From: Fimbriimonadaceae bacterium | Lineage (GTDB): Bacteria > Armatimonadota > Fimbriimonadia > Fimbriimonadales > Fimbriimonadaceae | Length of the DNA: 64,000 bases | Assembly: GCA_019638675.1 (NCBI GenBank) | Contig: JAHBTE010000001.1 | Location: 1,086,605-1,150,604 of the forward strand | Reading direction: 5' to 3' | In this document: piece after piece, positions 1 through 10,014 of the stretch | Layout: each line of letters begins with the position of its first letter | Position numbering within the stretch: the first letter of the stretch is position 1 | Translations under genes and position numbers: made by a program | The notes under the pieces: model-generated | What the model was told of the DNA's origin: nothing | The model's input: only the letters and a program-made list of their open reading frames with translations | Databases searched by the model: none

Positions 1-683
1 GTGACGAGAGCGACTTCCTGGTTAGGGAATGCGGCCTTCCAAGCCTGATAGGCAAGCTCAGGGTTTTTCCGGGGCCAGCGTGAAGTAATCAAAAAAATGT
101 AAGGGCGGTCAATTTTCACACGAGCGGCCACGATTTTTTTCGCATCCTCTTTTGTAGGAGGCTGGTATTCGGGATCAAGGGCATTCGGAGTAACTACGGT
201 TTTCCCGACTGCCGCCGGGATGTATTTTTCAATTTCCTTTTTCGAAGTTTCGGAAACAGTGAGGATTCGTTTTGCCTGCCTTGCTGAGCGAGGAATCTGA
301 CTCTTGAGTATCCAACGATCTTTTTGTGAATACCATTCGGGATTCACAAAAAAGGAAACATCATGGATTGTTGTAACGCCGATATTTCCCACGAACGGAC
401 TTAAATTGTATTGCGTGTGGATTACATCGGCGCCATGCTTTTTTGCCGCTTGCGGAAAAGTGATCAAACTCCAAATCCTAGAATGCGGGGAATTGAGCGA
501 TATCCACTCAAATTTTTCTATTCCGGGAACTCGTGGCGGAGTTGGATTGTCGGAATAGAGGCGAATCTTAGGACAATTGGGTAATTGAGCAAGTCCCCAA
601 ATGAGGCCACGCCAATAGCTTGTATCTCCGGTGTTCCGAGTGCTGATCAAGCGAGCATCAATTGCAACCGTGAATTCGCGCAT
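1..683 (-). CDS. GT4-family glycosyltransferase, N-terminal part (cut by window edge)
   Basis: I translated the minus strand from an ATG at 683. The frame stays open to the window edge, giving about 227 residues. The start MREFTVAIDARLIS is followed by a segment typical of GT-B group 1 (GT4) glycosyltransferases: HTQYNLSPF, then TIHDVSFFVNPEWY, then the linker SRWPRKNPELAYQAW that opens the C-terminal nucleotide-sugar domain. Members transfer a sugar from an NDP-sugar to a growing glycan, usually at the inner face of the cytoplasmic membrane. The donor-binding C-terminal half, with the E-x7-E motif, lies outside the window, so the sugar specificity cannot be read. The next gene is divergent, with its start about 80 bases away. 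Confidence 0.85.
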   Translation of the reverse strand, partial: MREFTVAIDARLISTRNTGDTSYWRGLIWGLAQLPNCPKIRLYSDNPTPPRVPGIEKFEWISLNSPHSRIWSLITFPQAAKKHGADVIHTQYNLSPFVGNIGVTTIHDVSFFVNPEWYSQKDRWILKSQIPRSARQAKRILTVSETSKKEIEKYIPAAVGKTVVTPNALDPEYQPPTKEDAKKIVAARVKIDRPYIFLITSRWPRKNPELAYQAWKAAFPNQEVALV

Positions 684-763
684 GAATCTTAAAAATGGCC
701 CGGATTCTGCAAGCCGGAACGAATACAATACCGTTATTCGTTGAAAGAAGCAGACGAGGAATT

Positions 764-1153
764 ATGCGAAACAAAAAATCTCCTGCAATGATGATCGTAG
801 CCGCGGTGCTTATCCTCGGTTTTGCGTTCTTCTTGAATGCGACCAGTTTTATGACTCGGCCATTGTTACCTGAGGCTCCGAAGGAGCAACCAGATGCACC
901 AAAAATGAGCTCATCTGACAGTAAACAAATGTTAACAAGAGCACTAAAACCGAGAACTGAAGATGGACTTGAAACCCCAAGTACTTCACTGGATGGAGGC
1001 GGTGGGATTCCAGATAAGCCTGCAATTCTCAAACCAAAGGTAGAACGATTTGAGCCCACTCTGAACCCAACGTCAACTGCCGCACATTGGTGGGATGATG
1101 ATGGCGTTCTTCAAAAACAAAGTGAAGAAACTCGCGAAAAGCGCGGATTCTGA
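764..1153 (+). CDS. Hypothetical single-pass membrane protein
   Basis: No family recognised. I chose the ATG at 764 because GAGGA lies just upstream and the product then begins MRNKKSP followed directly by one hydrophobic segment (about residues 8-26). An earlier in-frame ATG at 695 would add 23 unremarkable residues and overlap the divergent promoter region. After the membrane segment comes a low-complexity Pro/Ser/Glu-rich tail of about 100 residues with a GGGG run and a WWDDD patch near the end. The form suggests an anchored extracytoplasmic or linker protein. A strong hairpin terminator follows at 1174-1206. Confidence 0.6.
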   Translation: MRNKKSPAMMIVAAVLILGFAFFLNATSFMTRPLLPEAPKEQPDAPKMSSSDSKQMLTRALKPRTEDGLETPSTSLDGGGGIPDKPAILKPKVERFEPTLNPTSTAAHWWDDDGVLQKQSEETREKRGF

Positions 1154-1163
1154 TTTTGCAAAT

Positions 1164-1913
1164 TCAATCTAGATCTGGCCGAGCAAATGCTCGGCCAGAA
1201 CTGTTTTCGAGTACTTGAATCTTTACTCCAAGTGTTTGGGTGAAAATTTCTTCATCAAGCGAGTTAGCTGCAACTTTGCCTCGAGATAGCAAAATTATGT
1301 TGTTGGTTAGCCGAGTACCCCATTCAAGGTCGTGTGTGGTTACGACTAAGCATTTGCCATCCAACGCTAAGTTAGTCAAGATTTGCGAAAGCTCATGGCG
1401 ACTCTTCAAGTCTACGTGGGCGGTGGGCTCGTCAAGGAGCAGTACTTCAGGTTCTTGCGCCAAGCTCCTCGCGATAAGTGTCCGCTGACGTTCGCCACCG
1501 CTCAAGCTGGCGATACTTTGGTTTGCTAAGTGCTCCAAATTAAGTTGCCGGATCGCATGCTCAGCCGCTTTGTGGTCTGCTTCGTTTTCCCAGCGGCTAT
1601 TGCTCCATGGGAGGCGCGCCATGAGAACGGTCTCTAAAACCGTGAATGAAAAAGGGATCGGTTCAAATTGAGGGACGAGTGAACATAATCTTGCTTTTTC
1701 TTGCAAGGTGTATTTCGTCCAGTCTTTGTTATCGTAGGTTAATGTCCCAGAACTCAGCGAATGCTCGCCAAGCAAAGCCCTGAGGAGTGTGGTTTTCCCC
1801 GAACCGTTTTCACCCAAAATAACGGAAATGGAGCCTGGCGTTAGAGTTAGACTGACCGGGCCAAGGGAGAAATTTTCGCTGAGATTAACGACAATGTCGG
1901 TGGCGGTCAGCAT
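1164..1913 (-). CDS. ABC transporter ATP-binding protein, FecE/BtuD-like
   Basis: A 249-residue stand-alone ABC ATPase. Walker A GENGSGKTT lies at 34-42, the Q-loop at VPQF (80-83), the signature LSGGE at 137-141, Walker B LLLDEP at 158-163 and the H-loop His at 194. The order, spacing and the TAHVDL segment after Walker B resemble ATPases of iron-siderophore, haem or B12 importers (FecE/BtuD class). No permease or binding protein is nearby, so the substrate is unknown. It starts 6 bases after the end of the ABC exporter gene and is probably the last gene of an asnS - exporter - ATPase operon. The final codons overlap a terminator hairpin that serves the opposite strand. Confidence 0.85.
   Translation of the reverse strand: MLTATDIVVNLSENFSLGPVSLTLTPGSISVILGENGSGKTTLLRALLGEHSLSSGTLTYDNKDWTKYTLQEKARLCSLVPQFEPIPFSFTVLETVLMARLPWSNSRWENEADHKAAEHAIRQLNLEHLANQSIASLSGGERQRTLIARSLAQEPEVLLLDEPTAHVDLKSRHELSQILTNLALDGKCLVVTTHDLEWGTRLTNNIILLSRGKVAANSLDEEIFTQTLGVKIQVLENSSGRAFARPDLD
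1174..1206 (+). terminator. Rho-independent terminator nested in the 3' end of the convergent ABC gene
   Basis: A perfect 12-bp inverted repeat, TCTGGCCGAGCA / TGCTCGGCCAGA, is separated by AA and followed on the plus strand by ACTGTTTTC. It should stop transcription of the gene ending at 1153. The same bases encode the last residues of the minus-strand ABC ATPase (SGRAFARPDLD), so hairpin and C-terminus share the DNA. Confidence 0.75.
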
Positions 1914-1919
1914 GGCATT

Positions 1920-3845
1920 CTAACCTAAAGTATCATCCAAAACGCCAGAAGTGAAAGCTCGATACATCCCAGCGTAAGCTTGATTTGCCGCCATCAAGTC
2001 ATCGTGTGAGCCAGATTCAAGAATTTCGCCTTTCCGAAGAACAAGGATCTTATTAGCTCGTGATGCCGTGGTTAGCCGGTGGGCGATAAACAGGGTGGTT
2101 CGGTCTTGCATCACGTGTTCCAATGCTTCGGTGACCACCTGTTCCGACATTGCATCAAGGTTGCTGGTCGCCTCATCCAAAACAAGCACTTTGGGATTCT
2201 TGACGAGGGCTCGCGCAATCGCTAATCGTTGAAGTTCGCCCCCCGATAACCGCACTCCACGCTCGCCAAGAACCGTTTCATATCCTTCGGGAGAGGCATC
2301 AATAAACGGCACTGCGTTCGCCATTTGAGCGGCTTCTACAATGTCGGTATCAGTTGCGTCCAGCCGACCGAGCTTTAAGTTGTCGCGGATGGTGCCAGCA
2401 AATAAAAAAGTTTGCTGTGGAACAACCCCGAATTGTGACCTCAGCCATGAAACCTTGAGCTGCTTGTACGGAACCCCATCAAACAAGATTTCGCCAGAAG
2501 TCGGTTCGTAAAATCGAAGCACCAGATCGGCAATAGTGGATTTCCCCGCTCCAGATGGGCCAACGAGAGCCAATGATTCACCCGGCGTGAGGCTGAAGCT
2601 GACGTCAGTGAGAGCGGCTGTGCCATCAGCGTACTTGAAACTCACATTTTTGAATTCAATTTGGCCAATCGGGTTGTCTAAAATCTTCGCTGAGGTTTCG
2701 TCGTGCCGCTCGTCGGGGATATCAAGAATATGCCCGTGAATACGGTCAACTGCCGCTTGAACTTGGTTGTAAGTGCTGCTCACATTCGTAATGCTCTTGA
2801 ACCCTTGGTTAACGATATCAAGTGCTTGGACGATCACAATGATCTGCGAAATCGTCAACAAATCCGCCTTGGCAAGGTGCCCGCAGGCGTACATGATGAG
2901 GGCAATCGCAACTGCGCCGAGGAGTTCAACCGTTGGTCGCAAACTGGCGATTCGGCGCGCCCCGGTGAGCTGAGATTGGTACTGCCGCTCTGCAGATTCA
3001 TCAAAAATGTCCCGCATCCGATCTTCAGCTGAAAACGACTTGATGATCCTTGCCCCGGAAAGTGCTTCCTGCGAAAGAGCGGTGACATTCGCCAAATCTT
3101 CCTGAATCTGGTTCTGAGCGGCCTTGATTCGTTTTCCGGTTCTGCTCACCACAAATGCGAGTAGGGGGACGAACAAGATCGCAATCCCGCCCAGAATCGG
3201 CTGCATATAAAACACAAATGCTAACGCCCCGATAGCTTTGATCGGCCCGTCAATCGAATCGCGAATGACCATGACGGCGGATTGGTAGACGCCAACGTCG
3301 TTGCTGACAATAGACTGAATCTCCCCAGTCCGTTTGCTGTTGAAAAACGAAACCGGAAGGCGCATCAGTTTTTCAAATAGGTTCTGGCGCAGGTCGGTGG
3401 CGAGGCGGTTGGATGCTTTGCTCAGATAATAAACCTGTCCGCGCGTGAATACATATTTGAGCCCAAATAGCAGTACAACGCCGACACAGGCGATGGCTAA
3501 TCGGTTGAGGGCATCTGATTGCCGCTTTTCCTTTTCAGTTTGAGTTTCAGTCGCATTGGCTCTGGCTTTGTTTTTTTCAATCGCTTCAGCAAGCCGAGTT
3601 GAATCTACGCCAACTTCGGCGGCGACTTCTTCCGTCTGTTGCTTGGTGAGTTCTAGCGACTCGCGGGTGATGCGTGTACCCGCCGCATCTTCGATTGCGG
3701 TAAGCGCGCTTAATGTGAGTTGCAGAGTCGCGATAGTGAGAACACTGGTGAGTACAACGCACAGCAGCCCCTTGATAATCGTTTTTCGCTGCCGTTTGAG
3801 TTCGGCAGTGATGCGAGGATCGAGTCGGGGCAGCTTGGATTGCAA
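1920..3845 (-). CDS. ABC exporter, MsbA-type half-transporter with fused ATPase
   Basis: A 641-residue fusion of a six-helix membrane domain (about 20-350) and an ATPase domain (about 395-630). Walker A GPSGAGKST is at 429-437, signature LSGGE at 533-537, Walker B LVLDEAT at 554-560 and the H-loop His at 589. It should work as a homodimer that flips lipid, LPS core or hydrophobic substrates outward, like MsbA. The loop between the first two membrane helices is unusual: about 65 charged, probably helical residues (about 52-116) where MsbA has a short turn. The start is a TTG at 3845, 9 bases after asnS ends, suggesting translational linkage. The substrate cannot be fixed from sequence; MsbA-like lipid export is one possibility. 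Confidence 0.85.
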   Translation of the reverse strand: MQSKLPRLDPRITAELKRQRKTIIKGLLCVVLTSVLTIATLQLTLSALTAIEDAAGTRITRESLELTKQQTEEVAAEVGVDSTRLAEAIEKNKARANATETQTEKEKRQSDALNRLAIACVGVVLLFGLKYVFTRGQVYYLSKASNRLATDLRQNLFEKLMRLPVSFFNSKRTGEIQSIVSNDVGVYQSAVMVIRDSIDGPIKAIGALAFVFYMQPILGGIAILFVPLLAFVVSRTGKRIKAAQNQIQEDLANVTALSQEALSGARIIKSFSAEDRMRDIFDESAERQYQSQLTGARRIASLRPTVELLGAVAIALIMYACGHLAKADLLTISQIIVIVQALDIVNQGFKSITNVSSTYNQVQAAVDRIHGHILDIPDERHDETSAKILDNPIGQIEFKNVSFKYADGTAALTDVSFSLTPGESLALVGPSGAGKSTIADLVLRFYEPTSGEILFDGVPYKQLKVSWLRSQFGVVPQQTFLFAGTIRDNLKLGRLDATDTDIVEAAQMANAVPFIDASPEGYETVLGERGVRLSGGELQRLAIARALVKNPKVLVLDEATSNLDAMSEQVVTEALEHVMQDRTTLFIAHRLTTASRANKILVLRKGEILESGSHDDLMAANQAYAGMYRAFTSGVLDDTLG

Positions 3846-3854
3846 ATTGGCCTT

Positions 3855-5258
3855 TTAGAAATCGGCAGAACCAGCCGAACGCGAAAAGGGAATCACGTCG
3901 CGGATGTTCTTCATGCCGGTCAGATACATGATCAGTCGCTCGAATCCGAGCCCAAACCCGGAGTGGGGAGCAGAGCCGTATTTGCGTAAATCGAGATACC
4001 ACCAGTACGCTTCTTTGGGTAATCCCATTTCGTCGATCTTGGCTTCGAGAACGTCGAGCCGATCTTCCCGCTGTGAACCGCCGATGAGTTCTCCAATCCG
4101 CGGAACCAATACGTCCATCGCCCGGACGGTTTTGTTATCCTCGTTTCCGTACATGTAAAACGCTTTGATGTCCTTGGGGTAGTCGGTGAGGATTACTGGG
4201 CGGCCAACCTTTGTTTCGGTAAGCCAGCGTTCGTGCTCGGATTGCAAGTCGCTACCCCAAGCGGTCGGGAACTCAAAGTTTTCGCCGCTGGCTTCCAAAT
4301 GCTTGACCGCCTCCGTGTAAGTCATTCGCTCGAATTCCGAATTTGCAACGTGTTCCAAAGTTTGGATCAAACCTTTTTCGATGCGTTGGTCGAAGAACTC
4401 CAAATCTGGCCCGCAGTTATCGAGAATATCGCGAATGACTTCATGGACAAACTCTTCTGCAAGGTTCATGTCGCCGTGGATATCGCAGAACGCCATTTCC
4501 GGCTCGATCATCCAAAACTCAGCAAGGTGGCGCGGAGTGTGAGAGTTTTCTGCGCGGAAAGTTGGGCCAAAGGTGTAGCAGTTGGTGAGGCCCATTGCTT
4601 GAGTTTCGACGTTAAGCTGTCCGGAGACGGTGAGAAACGCAGGCTTGCCGAAAAAGTCGTTTTCTGGGTTGTTATCCTTTAGCCGGAATTGGGCACCATC
4701 TGGGCCGTGTTCTGCTTCCAGCAAAGTCGAAACTGCAAACATCGCCCCGGCGCCTTCGCAGTCGCTCGCGGTGATGATTGGCGTATGAATCCAGTTGAAT
4801 CCCCGCGACTGGAAAAAGTTATGTACTGCGTAGCTGGCCCGGTTGCGAACCCGCATCACTGCGCCAAATGTGTTGCCGCGCACGCGAAGGTGTCCGATTT
4901 CACGGAGAAATTCAAACGATGCCCCTTTCTTTTGCATCGGGTAACTGGCTGGGTCAGCCGCGCCGTAGATTTCGAGTGAACTTGCTTTGAGTTCAACTGC
5001 TTGGCCTTCGCCGGGAGATTCCACCAACTCCCCAGAAAACTTGACGCATGCCCCGGTTGTTGCTTGTTTCAGGAGGTCGTCGGGGATCGATCCCGCATCA
5101 ATCACGACCTGCAAATCTTTAAAACATGATCCGTCGCTGAGTTGGACAAAACTCACGCCTTTGCTATCACGGCGGGTTTTGACCCATCCGTAAGCTTCGG
5201 CGGCTTGCCCGGGTGATCCCGTTAGAAGATCCTTAATGTACTGGCGACGATAATCCAT
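3855..5258 (-). CDS. asnS: Asparaginyl-tRNA synthetase
   Basis: Class IIb aminoacyl-tRNA synthetase that charges tRNA-Asn. An N-terminal OB-fold anticodon-binding domain ([20 protein letters not shown]) precedes the catalytic core, which carries motif 2 ([20 protein letters not shown]) and motif 3 ([15 protein letters not shown]), ending IRDVIPFSR as usual. [16 protein letters not shown] fits AsnRS rather than AspRS. I prefer the ATG at 5258 (467 residues, the usual length); an upstream GTG at 5288 would add ten residues with no family counterpart. It is the first gene of a minus-strand run with two ABC genes, an uncommon partnership. The next gene is divergent. Confidence 0.95.
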   Translation of the reverse strand: MDYRRQYIKDLLTGSPGQAAEAYGWVKTRRDSKGVSFVQLSDGSCFKDLQVVIDAGSIPDDLLKQATTGACVKFSGELVESPGEGQAVELKASSLEIYGAADPASYPMQKKGASFEFLREIGHLRVRGNTFGAVMRVRNRASYAVHNFFQSRGFNWIHTPIITASDCEGAGAMFAVSTLLEAEHGPDGAQFRLKDNNPENDFFGKPAFLTVSGQLNVETQAMGLTNCYTFGPTFRAENSHTPRHLAEFWMIEPEMAFCDIHGDMNLAEEFVHEVIRDILDNCGPDLEFFDQRIEKGLIQTLEHVANSEFERMTYTEAVKHLEASGENFEFPTAWGSDLQSEHERWLTETKVGRPVILTDYPKDIKAFYMYGNEDNKTVRAMDVLVPRIGELIGGSQREDRLDVLEAKIDEMGLPKEAYWWYLDLRKYGSAPHSGFGLGFERLIMYLTGMKNIRDVIPFSRSAGSADF

Positions 5259-5323
5259 GCAGGCTGATTTTACTTTGGGCACCAGCACAGAGGGGGGCTG
5301 AATAGCGTAGGATGGAGTTGGAT

Positions 5324-6016
5324 ATGGTTACGCCCTACGATTGGCAGGAGAATATTGGTCACCGTTCGCGGTATGTGGAAGCCCGGCTTGAATCCGGAAT
5401 TCCGGTGGCGGCGGCTTCAATTCCGGAAGGGATTCTGGTGGCATCGTTCCGCTACCAAGCGAGCAAACTATACGAAATCTACGACCGATTGATGTATTCG
5501 GCAATCGGCATGCAAAGCGATGTCGAAGCAGTTAGGGTAGCGGCGGTCGAGTTCTGCCACCAAGAAGGTTATCGGCGAAGCGAAGACGATGTGACCATTC
5601 AGCGAGTGGCAACCCACTTGAGCCAGCCGATAAAACAGGCATTCGGCGACATGAGAGTCTCACCAATGGTCGTCCGTGGATTGTTTGCGGAAGTCGGCGA
5701 AACCGTTGACCAGGACAAATACTACGCGATAGATTTTGATGGCGACTATTCGGTCTATAAACACAAATTCTTCCTCGCAGGCTCAGTCGAAGCCGGTCGC
5801 ACGATGGGGAAGGCGGTTGAAGGTGTGGATTTTGCTACCGCTAAACGGGATGATGCCATAGCCCAACTGAGAGAAGCCGTTGTGAAGGGCATGGATCCAG
5901 ACGGATCGAAAGCAGTTGCCGGTGAACTCCCGGAATTAACTTTCGAGGCGGCGATTCTAGTGCGTGGGGAGAACCGAGTACGGCGATTTGTTCGTATTGA
6001 AGGCGCGCCAGATTAA
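5324..6016 (+). CDS. 20S proteasome alpha-subunit-like protein
   Basis: About 230 residues resembling actinobacterial Prc[21 protein letters not shown] matches the alpha-type N-terminal helix region, [19 protein letters not shown] matches the first beta strands, and [16 protein letters not shown] matches the KL-x-I-x-DR-x4-A-G block. [22 protein letters not shown] follows as in PrcA (the region before RDVTGRQLA), and DFDGDY matches the PrcA ITYDGS strand. No propeptide with a processed Thr1 is visible, so it is alpha-like and probably non-catalytic. No beta subunit, Pup or ARC/Mpa ATPase lies in the window. The ATG at 5324 has GGAG 6 bases upstream and is preferred over the ATG at 5312. It could instead belong to another proteasome-fold (Ntn) family. 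Confidence 0.75.
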   Translation: MVTPYDWQENIGHRSRYVEARLESGIPVAAASIPEGILVASFRYQASKLYEIYDRLMYSAIGMQSDVEAVRVAAVEFCHQEGYRRSEDDVTIQRVATHLSQPIKQAFGDMRVSPMVVRGLFAEVGETVDQDKYYAIDFDGDYSVYKHKFFLAGSVEAGRTMGKAVEGVDFATAKRDDAIAQLREAVVKGMDPDGSKAVAGELPELTFEAAILVRGENRVRRFVRIEGAPD

Positions 6017-6057
6017 GAAGCAATAAACGCACGTATTTGAAACGTCATAATCATTGT

Positions 6058-7212
6058 ATGAAACGTGCGTCGCTATTCTTAGCTGGTTTGCTGGTGCTGG
6101 TCGGGTGCTCTGGCAATAATGTGTCCCCGCTTGCAAACCAACCTGGTGATAGAACTCTAGGCGGCGGCCGTTCAGGAGGATCGGGAACCGCGACAGCGAC
6201 GATTGCTAAACTCGCACCAGCCGTTGTCACCGACCAAGTTGCCAACGATCCAGATGACCCTGCAATATGGATCAATAAGGAAGATTCGGCAAAAAGTTTG
6301 ATTTTTGGTACGGACAAAATTGAAGAAAAAGGTGCGCTGTATGTTTTTGGATTAGACGGTAAAAAAATCACTTCAATAGAGGGCCTTGACCGCCCGAACA
6401 ATGTTGACGTTGAATACGATTTTGCTTTTGGTGACAAGTTGGTTGACATTGTTGTAGTCACAGAACGAAAGAAAAAGCGACTTAAGATTTACTCTATTGA
6501 CCGTGCAACTGGAGAGTTAACAGATGTCACCGGAAGTACCGATGTTTCCATGGGTGATTTGTCCGAGGCAGGAGAGCCAATGGGTATTGGCCTTTACCGA
6601 CATACCAACGGAACGATTTACGCGATCGTCTCCCCGAAGACCGGGCCGAAAACTGGATATCTCGGGCAGTTTCGGCTTGAAGCAAATGGCGATAAGATTG
6701 ATACGAAACTCGTTCGTAGGTTCGGCGAGTTCAGTGGTCTTGATAAAGAAGGTAACGGTGAGATCGAAGCCATTGTGGTTGACGATGAAATGGGTTTCGT
6801 TTATTACAGCGACGAGCTGAAAGGAATCCGCAAATATTCAGCCGATCCAGATTCAAAATCAGGTGAATTGGCACTATTCGGGACTGATCAGTACAAAGGA
6901 GATCGAGAAGGTTTAGCGATCTTTTCAACTGGCCCTGGTGAGGGATATTTGCTCAGTAGCGATCAAGTTGAAAACGGCAGTCGATTGTTTGTCTATTCTC
7001 GGACTGCCACCTCAGATTCCGACGCGAAAAATAAGCTGATCCGCATCATTGAAACGCCAGCCGATGCCACTGACGGCATTGAAGCAACCAGTATTGCTCT
7101 GGGCAATCAATTCCCGATGGGATTCGTTGTGATGATGGATAGCAAGAACAAACGATTTGTAATCTTTGACTGGCGGCAGATTTCTAGCCAGCTTGGATTA
7201 TCTGGTCGCTGA
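6058..7212 (+). CDS. Beta-propeller phytase, lipoprotein
   Basis: Starting at the ATG at 6058, the product opens with a lipoprotein signal, [17 protein letters not shown], with the lipobox LVGC. The mature part is a six-bladed beta-propeller phytase (BPP, 3-phytase family): [14 protein letters not shown] is the hallmark calcium-binding start, then [38 protein letters not shown] and GDREGLAIF in the usual order. BPPs are calcium-dependent and hydrolyse phytate to inositol phosphates and phosphate. As an envelope lipoprotein it would serve phosphate scavenging. The length (384 residues) is normal. The 3' end overlaps the convergent mnmG by 15 bases. No Pho-box-like repeat was recognised upstream. 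Confidence 0.88.
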   Translation: MKRASLFLAGLLVLVGCSGNNVSPLANQPGDRTLGGGRSGGSGTATATIAKLAPAVVTDQVANDPDDPAIWINKEDSAKSLIFGTDKIEEKGALYVFGLDGKKITSIEGLDRPNNVDVEYDFAFGDKLVDIVVVTERKKKRLKIYSIDRATGELTDVTGSTDVSMGDLSEAGEPMGIGLYRHTNGTIYAIVSPKTGPKTGYLGQFRLEANGDKIDTKLVRRFGEFSGLDKEGNGEIEAIVVDDEMGFVYYSDELKGIRKYSADPDSKSGELALFGTDQYKGDREGLAIFSTGPGEGYLLSSDQVENGSRLFVYSRTATSDSDAKNKLIRIIETPADATDGIEATSIALGNQFPMGFVVMMDSKNKRFVIFDWRQISSQLGLSGR

Positions 7213-9132
7213 TTTCTGCGGTGAGCGTCGCAGATGCCCAATCAATAGGGCGATGTCGCTTGGGCGAACACCTGGGATTCGGCTTGCTTGACCAATCGTT
7301 GCTGGTTGAATCCGAGTGAGTTTCTCTGTGCTTTCGTAGCTGAGGCCCTTGAAACTGGAGTAATCGAATCCTGCCGGGATGTTTAAGCTTTCTAAGCGAG
7401 TGGAAGCTTCGATTTCATCCTCTTGCCGCTTCAGGTAACCGTCATAAATCGCCTGAATTTCTAGCTGTTCAATAACTTCTTGCCCTAATCGTCCATGCTC
7501 TGGATCGTTAAGTCGAGTTAAAGGCTCTGGAGAGTGACCGATGTGTTCAAGTGCGGTGACCAAGAATTTTGTACTCATGTTGGGTCGCTTGAGCAAATCA
7601 AAATACGATGCTTTGTTTTTGATCGGGCCAATTTCAATTTCAGCCAACTTATCGTTTTCGGCTTGGAAAACAAAATGAGCATCGAGATCAGCCCGTGATG
7701 AGCTCAGCAAGTCCATTTTTCGCAGGAATCGCTCAGTTCTGACTTGTGAGGCGATTCCCAGTTCGATTGAAAGAGGGGTAAGCCGGTGATCGGCGTTATC
7801 GTGGCGGAGCACCAATCGGTGTTCTGCACGGGCTGTGAGCATGCGATAAGGGTCATCTACTCCCTTGGTCACGAGGTCGTCAATCATCACTCCGATAAAA
7901 CTGTTATTTCGAGGGAAAATAATTTCAGATTGATCGGTCGCATACTGCGCTGCGTTAATTCCAGCAACAATTCCTTGACCTGCCGCTTCCTCGTAGCCGC
8001 TCGTTCCATTAATCTGACCGGCGAGGAAAAGCCCGTCCAACAACTTTGACATCAGGGTTGGGCGCAACTGCAGTGGATCTGCCATGTCGTACTCCACGGC
8101 ATAACCTGGCTTGATCATTTCGACATTTTCCAGGCCTGGAATCGTTTTCAAAGCCGCAAGTTGAACGTCGCCCGGCATGGAGCTGCTGAACCCTTGCACA
8201 TAAATGGATTCGTCGTCCCACATTTCTTGCTCAAGGAAAATCGGGTGCGATGTTTTGTCGGCAAAGCGAACCACTTTGTCTTCGATTGAAGGACAGTAGC
8301 GAGGGCCGACACCTTCAATTTGCCCGCTGAACATGGCGGATTGATGCAAGTTATCGCTTAGCAAATCATGAGTTGCCTGGCAGGTGTGGGTTTGCCAGGT
8401 TGGGAGCAATTCACGTTGCTCGAATGTTCGGTCGTGCAAAAAGCTGAGTGGCCCTGCTTCTGGCTCCGAAGGCATAACCATCGTTTTGGCAAGATTAACG
8501 CTAGATAGCTTGATTCGCGGAGTCGTACCAGTTTTGAACCTACGTTGTCGCACTCCGAGGTCGCGAAGAAAGTCGGAAAGGTTTTGGACTGCTTGGTCTC
8601 CATGCCGGGCGGCTACGGTTTGGGTTTTGCCTTCGTGGCATAGCCCGTTCAAAAAAGTGCCAGTCGTGATGATCACAGCACGGCACTGAATGTCAATAGA
8701 CTGGTCGGTCTCGCTTGACGTTACCCTCACGCCAGTAACTACCCCATTTGAATTCAAAACATTGTGAACTTGACCCTGCAAAACCGTTAGGTTGGGTTCA
8801 TTTTCAAAAACCCGTTGCATGAATGCCGGGTATTCGTTTTTGCAGACCTGCGCACGATTGGTTTGAACGGCTGGCCCTTTGCTCGTGCCGACTTTCCGAT
8901 TGTGGGTCAGGGTGTAGTCGGTGGTAACAGCCATCTGACCACCGAGGGCATCTACTTCGCGGGCGATGTGGCCCTTAGCTGGTCCGCCGATGCTGCAGTT
9001 GCAAGGTAGGTGGCCGATCCGGTCAAGTCTCAGAGTGACGCAAAGGGTTTGGCGACCCATGCGAGCACTCGCAAGGGCCGCTTCGATTCCGGCATGGCCG
9101 GCACCAACCACGACAACGTCAAATCTTTCCAC
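7198..9132 (-). CDS. mnmG: tRNA uridine-34 carboxymethylaminomethyl synthesis enzyme MnmG (GidA)
   Basis: FAD-dependent enzyme which, with the GTPase MnmE, installs the cmnm5 group on U34 of several tRNAs. The 644 residues match the family. The N-terminal FAD motif [17 protein letters not shown] is followed by [14 protein letters not shown] with the conserved Cys pair, [21 protein letters not shown], then the [19 protein letters not shown] block and the C-terminal MnmE/tRNA-binding helical domain ending [10 protein letters not shown]. The gene stands alone: no mnmE, rsmG or parAB, its partners in many bacteria, lies nearby. Its stop codon lies inside the convergent phytase gene. Confidence 0.96.
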   Translation of the reverse strand: MERFDVVVVGAGHAGIEAALASARMGRQTLCVTLRLDRIGHLPCNCSIGGPAKGHIAREVDALGGQMAVTTDYTLTHNRKVGTSKGPAVQTNRAQVCKNEYPAFMQRVFENEPNLTVLQGQVHNVLNSNGVVTGVRVTSSETDQSIDIQCRAVIITTGTFLNGLCHEGKTQTVAARHGDQAVQNLSDFLRDLGVRQRRFKTGTTPRIKLSSVNLAKTMVMPSEPEAGPLSFLHDRTFEQRELLPTWQTHTCQATHDLLSDNLHQSAMFSGQIEGVGPRYCPSIEDKVVRFADKTSHPIFLEQEMWDDESIYVQGFSSSMPGDVQLAALKTIPGLENVEMIKPGYAVEYDMADPLQLRPTLMSKLLDGLFLAGQINGTSGYEEAAGQGIVAGINAAQYATDQSEIIFPRNNSFIGVMIDDLVTKGVDDPYRMLTARAEHRLVLRHDNADHRLTPLSIELGIASQVRTERFLRKMDLLSSSRADLDAHFVFQAENDKLAEIEIGPIKNKASYFDLLKRPNMSTKFLVTALEHIGHSPEPLTRLNDPEHGRLGQEVIEQLEIQAIYDGYLKRQEDEIEASTRLESLNIPAGFDYSSFKGLSYESTEKLTRIQPATIGQASRIPGVRPSDIALLIGHLRRSPQKSATR

Positions 9133-9174
9133 GCTAAGCTTAGATTTTACCGTTTGCCAGTGGCTTGTTCTGGG

Positions 9175-9921
9175 TTACTCTTCGACGGGAGGTTTGTTGT
9201 CGATGTTGTGCATTCCCCAGTTGTTCACTGCATCGACCGGCAAAGTGGGGTTCAGAGTCTGCGTGAACCTAAACCATTTTGCGTGTCCATCCGCAAAACT
9301 GTAGTTGTTACCGCCGATGTGACGACCTTTGTTCTTAGAATCAATGACTTGGGAATCTGTATTAACATCCCCGATGGTGTAGCCACTGCCATCTAAGAAT
9401 CCGCGCTCCCACTGGTCATCGGGTGCAGAAGCCCAAGGATGGTAATCAAAAAAGGCGATGTTCGGATTTCGCTCGGCAATCATGATTTGCTCGGCAACAC
9501 GGTCGTATTCCGTGAGGCTCTGACCATGAGCAAAGTATCCGTTGATCAAGTAGTCAGTCCGGTTGGGTAGCCACTCGTTCAAAGTCATAAATGAAGGAAA
9601 GATCGTCGGATTTGAACTAACTATTGGATCACGAAAAATCTGCTTGTTCTTGATGTAAGGCTGGAGCGGCGTAAACCAAACATATAAATCAGCAATGGTT
9701 TCGCCTGTCTCTAAGTCGTGGTGCGTGGACACCGAATGGTCATCGTAGTCTCCGGCGTAGAGCATGATCGCGGTTGCAATCTGCTTGTGATTGCTAAGAT
9801 CTTGAGTTTTCTTCGCAGCGGCTTTTGCCTGGGCGAAAACAGGGAAGAGAATCGCTGCTAGGATTGCGATGATCGCAATTACAACCAAAAGCTCAATGAG
9901 GGTAAACGCTCGCTTTGTCAT
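9175..9921 (-). CDS. Prepilin-like protein with H-X9-DG C-terminal motif
   Basis: A 248-residue protein with a type IV prepilin N-terminus, MTKRAFTLIELLVVIAIIAI. Cleavage by PilD would fall after Ala, with Glu at +5. After the helix comes a segment (KTQDLSNHKQIATAIMLYAGDYDD) followed by a globular domain ending in HIGGNNYSFADGHAKWF, the H-X9-DG processing-associated motif common in Planctomycetes, Verrucomicrobia and Armatimonadota. It would be an inner-membrane pseudopilin or pilus-like subunit. It lies alone, 6 kb from the pilus locus, 42 bases beyond the start of mnmG and divergent from the reductase gene. Confidence 0.85.
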   Translation of the reverse strand: MTKRAFTLIELLVVIAIIAILAAILFPVFAQAKAAAKKTQDLSNHKQIATAIMLYAGDYDDHSVSTHHDLETGETIADLYVWFTPLQPYIKNKQIFRDPIVSSNPTIFPSFMTLNEWLPNRTDYLINGYFAHGQSLTEYDRVAEQIMIAERNPNIAFFDYHPWASAPDDQWERGFLDGSGYTIGDVNTDSQVIDSKNKGRHIGGNNYSFADGHAKWFRFTQTLNPTLPVDAVNNWGMHNIDNKPPVEE

Positions 9922-9931
9922 AGTTGCAACA

Positions 9932-9965
9932 TTATTGCATTATTATTGAAATAAAATTGCAATAA
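9932..9965. promoter_or_regulatory. AT-rich divergent intergenic region with an inverted repeat
   Basis: In the short region between the pseudopilin (minus) and the reductase (plus), TTATTGCA at 9932-9939 is mirrored by TGCAATAA at 9958-9965. The DNA is much more AT-rich than its flanks. This could be an operator or overlapping promoters. No protein can be assigned and chance is possible in such AT-rich sequence. Confidence 0.3.
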
Positions 9966-10014
9966 ATTTTGAAAAGACTTGGGGCTTTGTGGTTTTCAGC
10001 CTCATACTCAACCT

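Noticed and set aside
304-558. Plus-strand ORF of 84 residues
   Set aside because: Shadow of the minus-strand GT4 glycosyltransferase, whose translation is clearly meaningful.
658-1059. Minus-strand ORF of 133 residues
   Set aside because: Antisense to the 764-1153 gene and overlapping the start of the glycosyltransferase; Pro/Ser-rich shadow with no family features.
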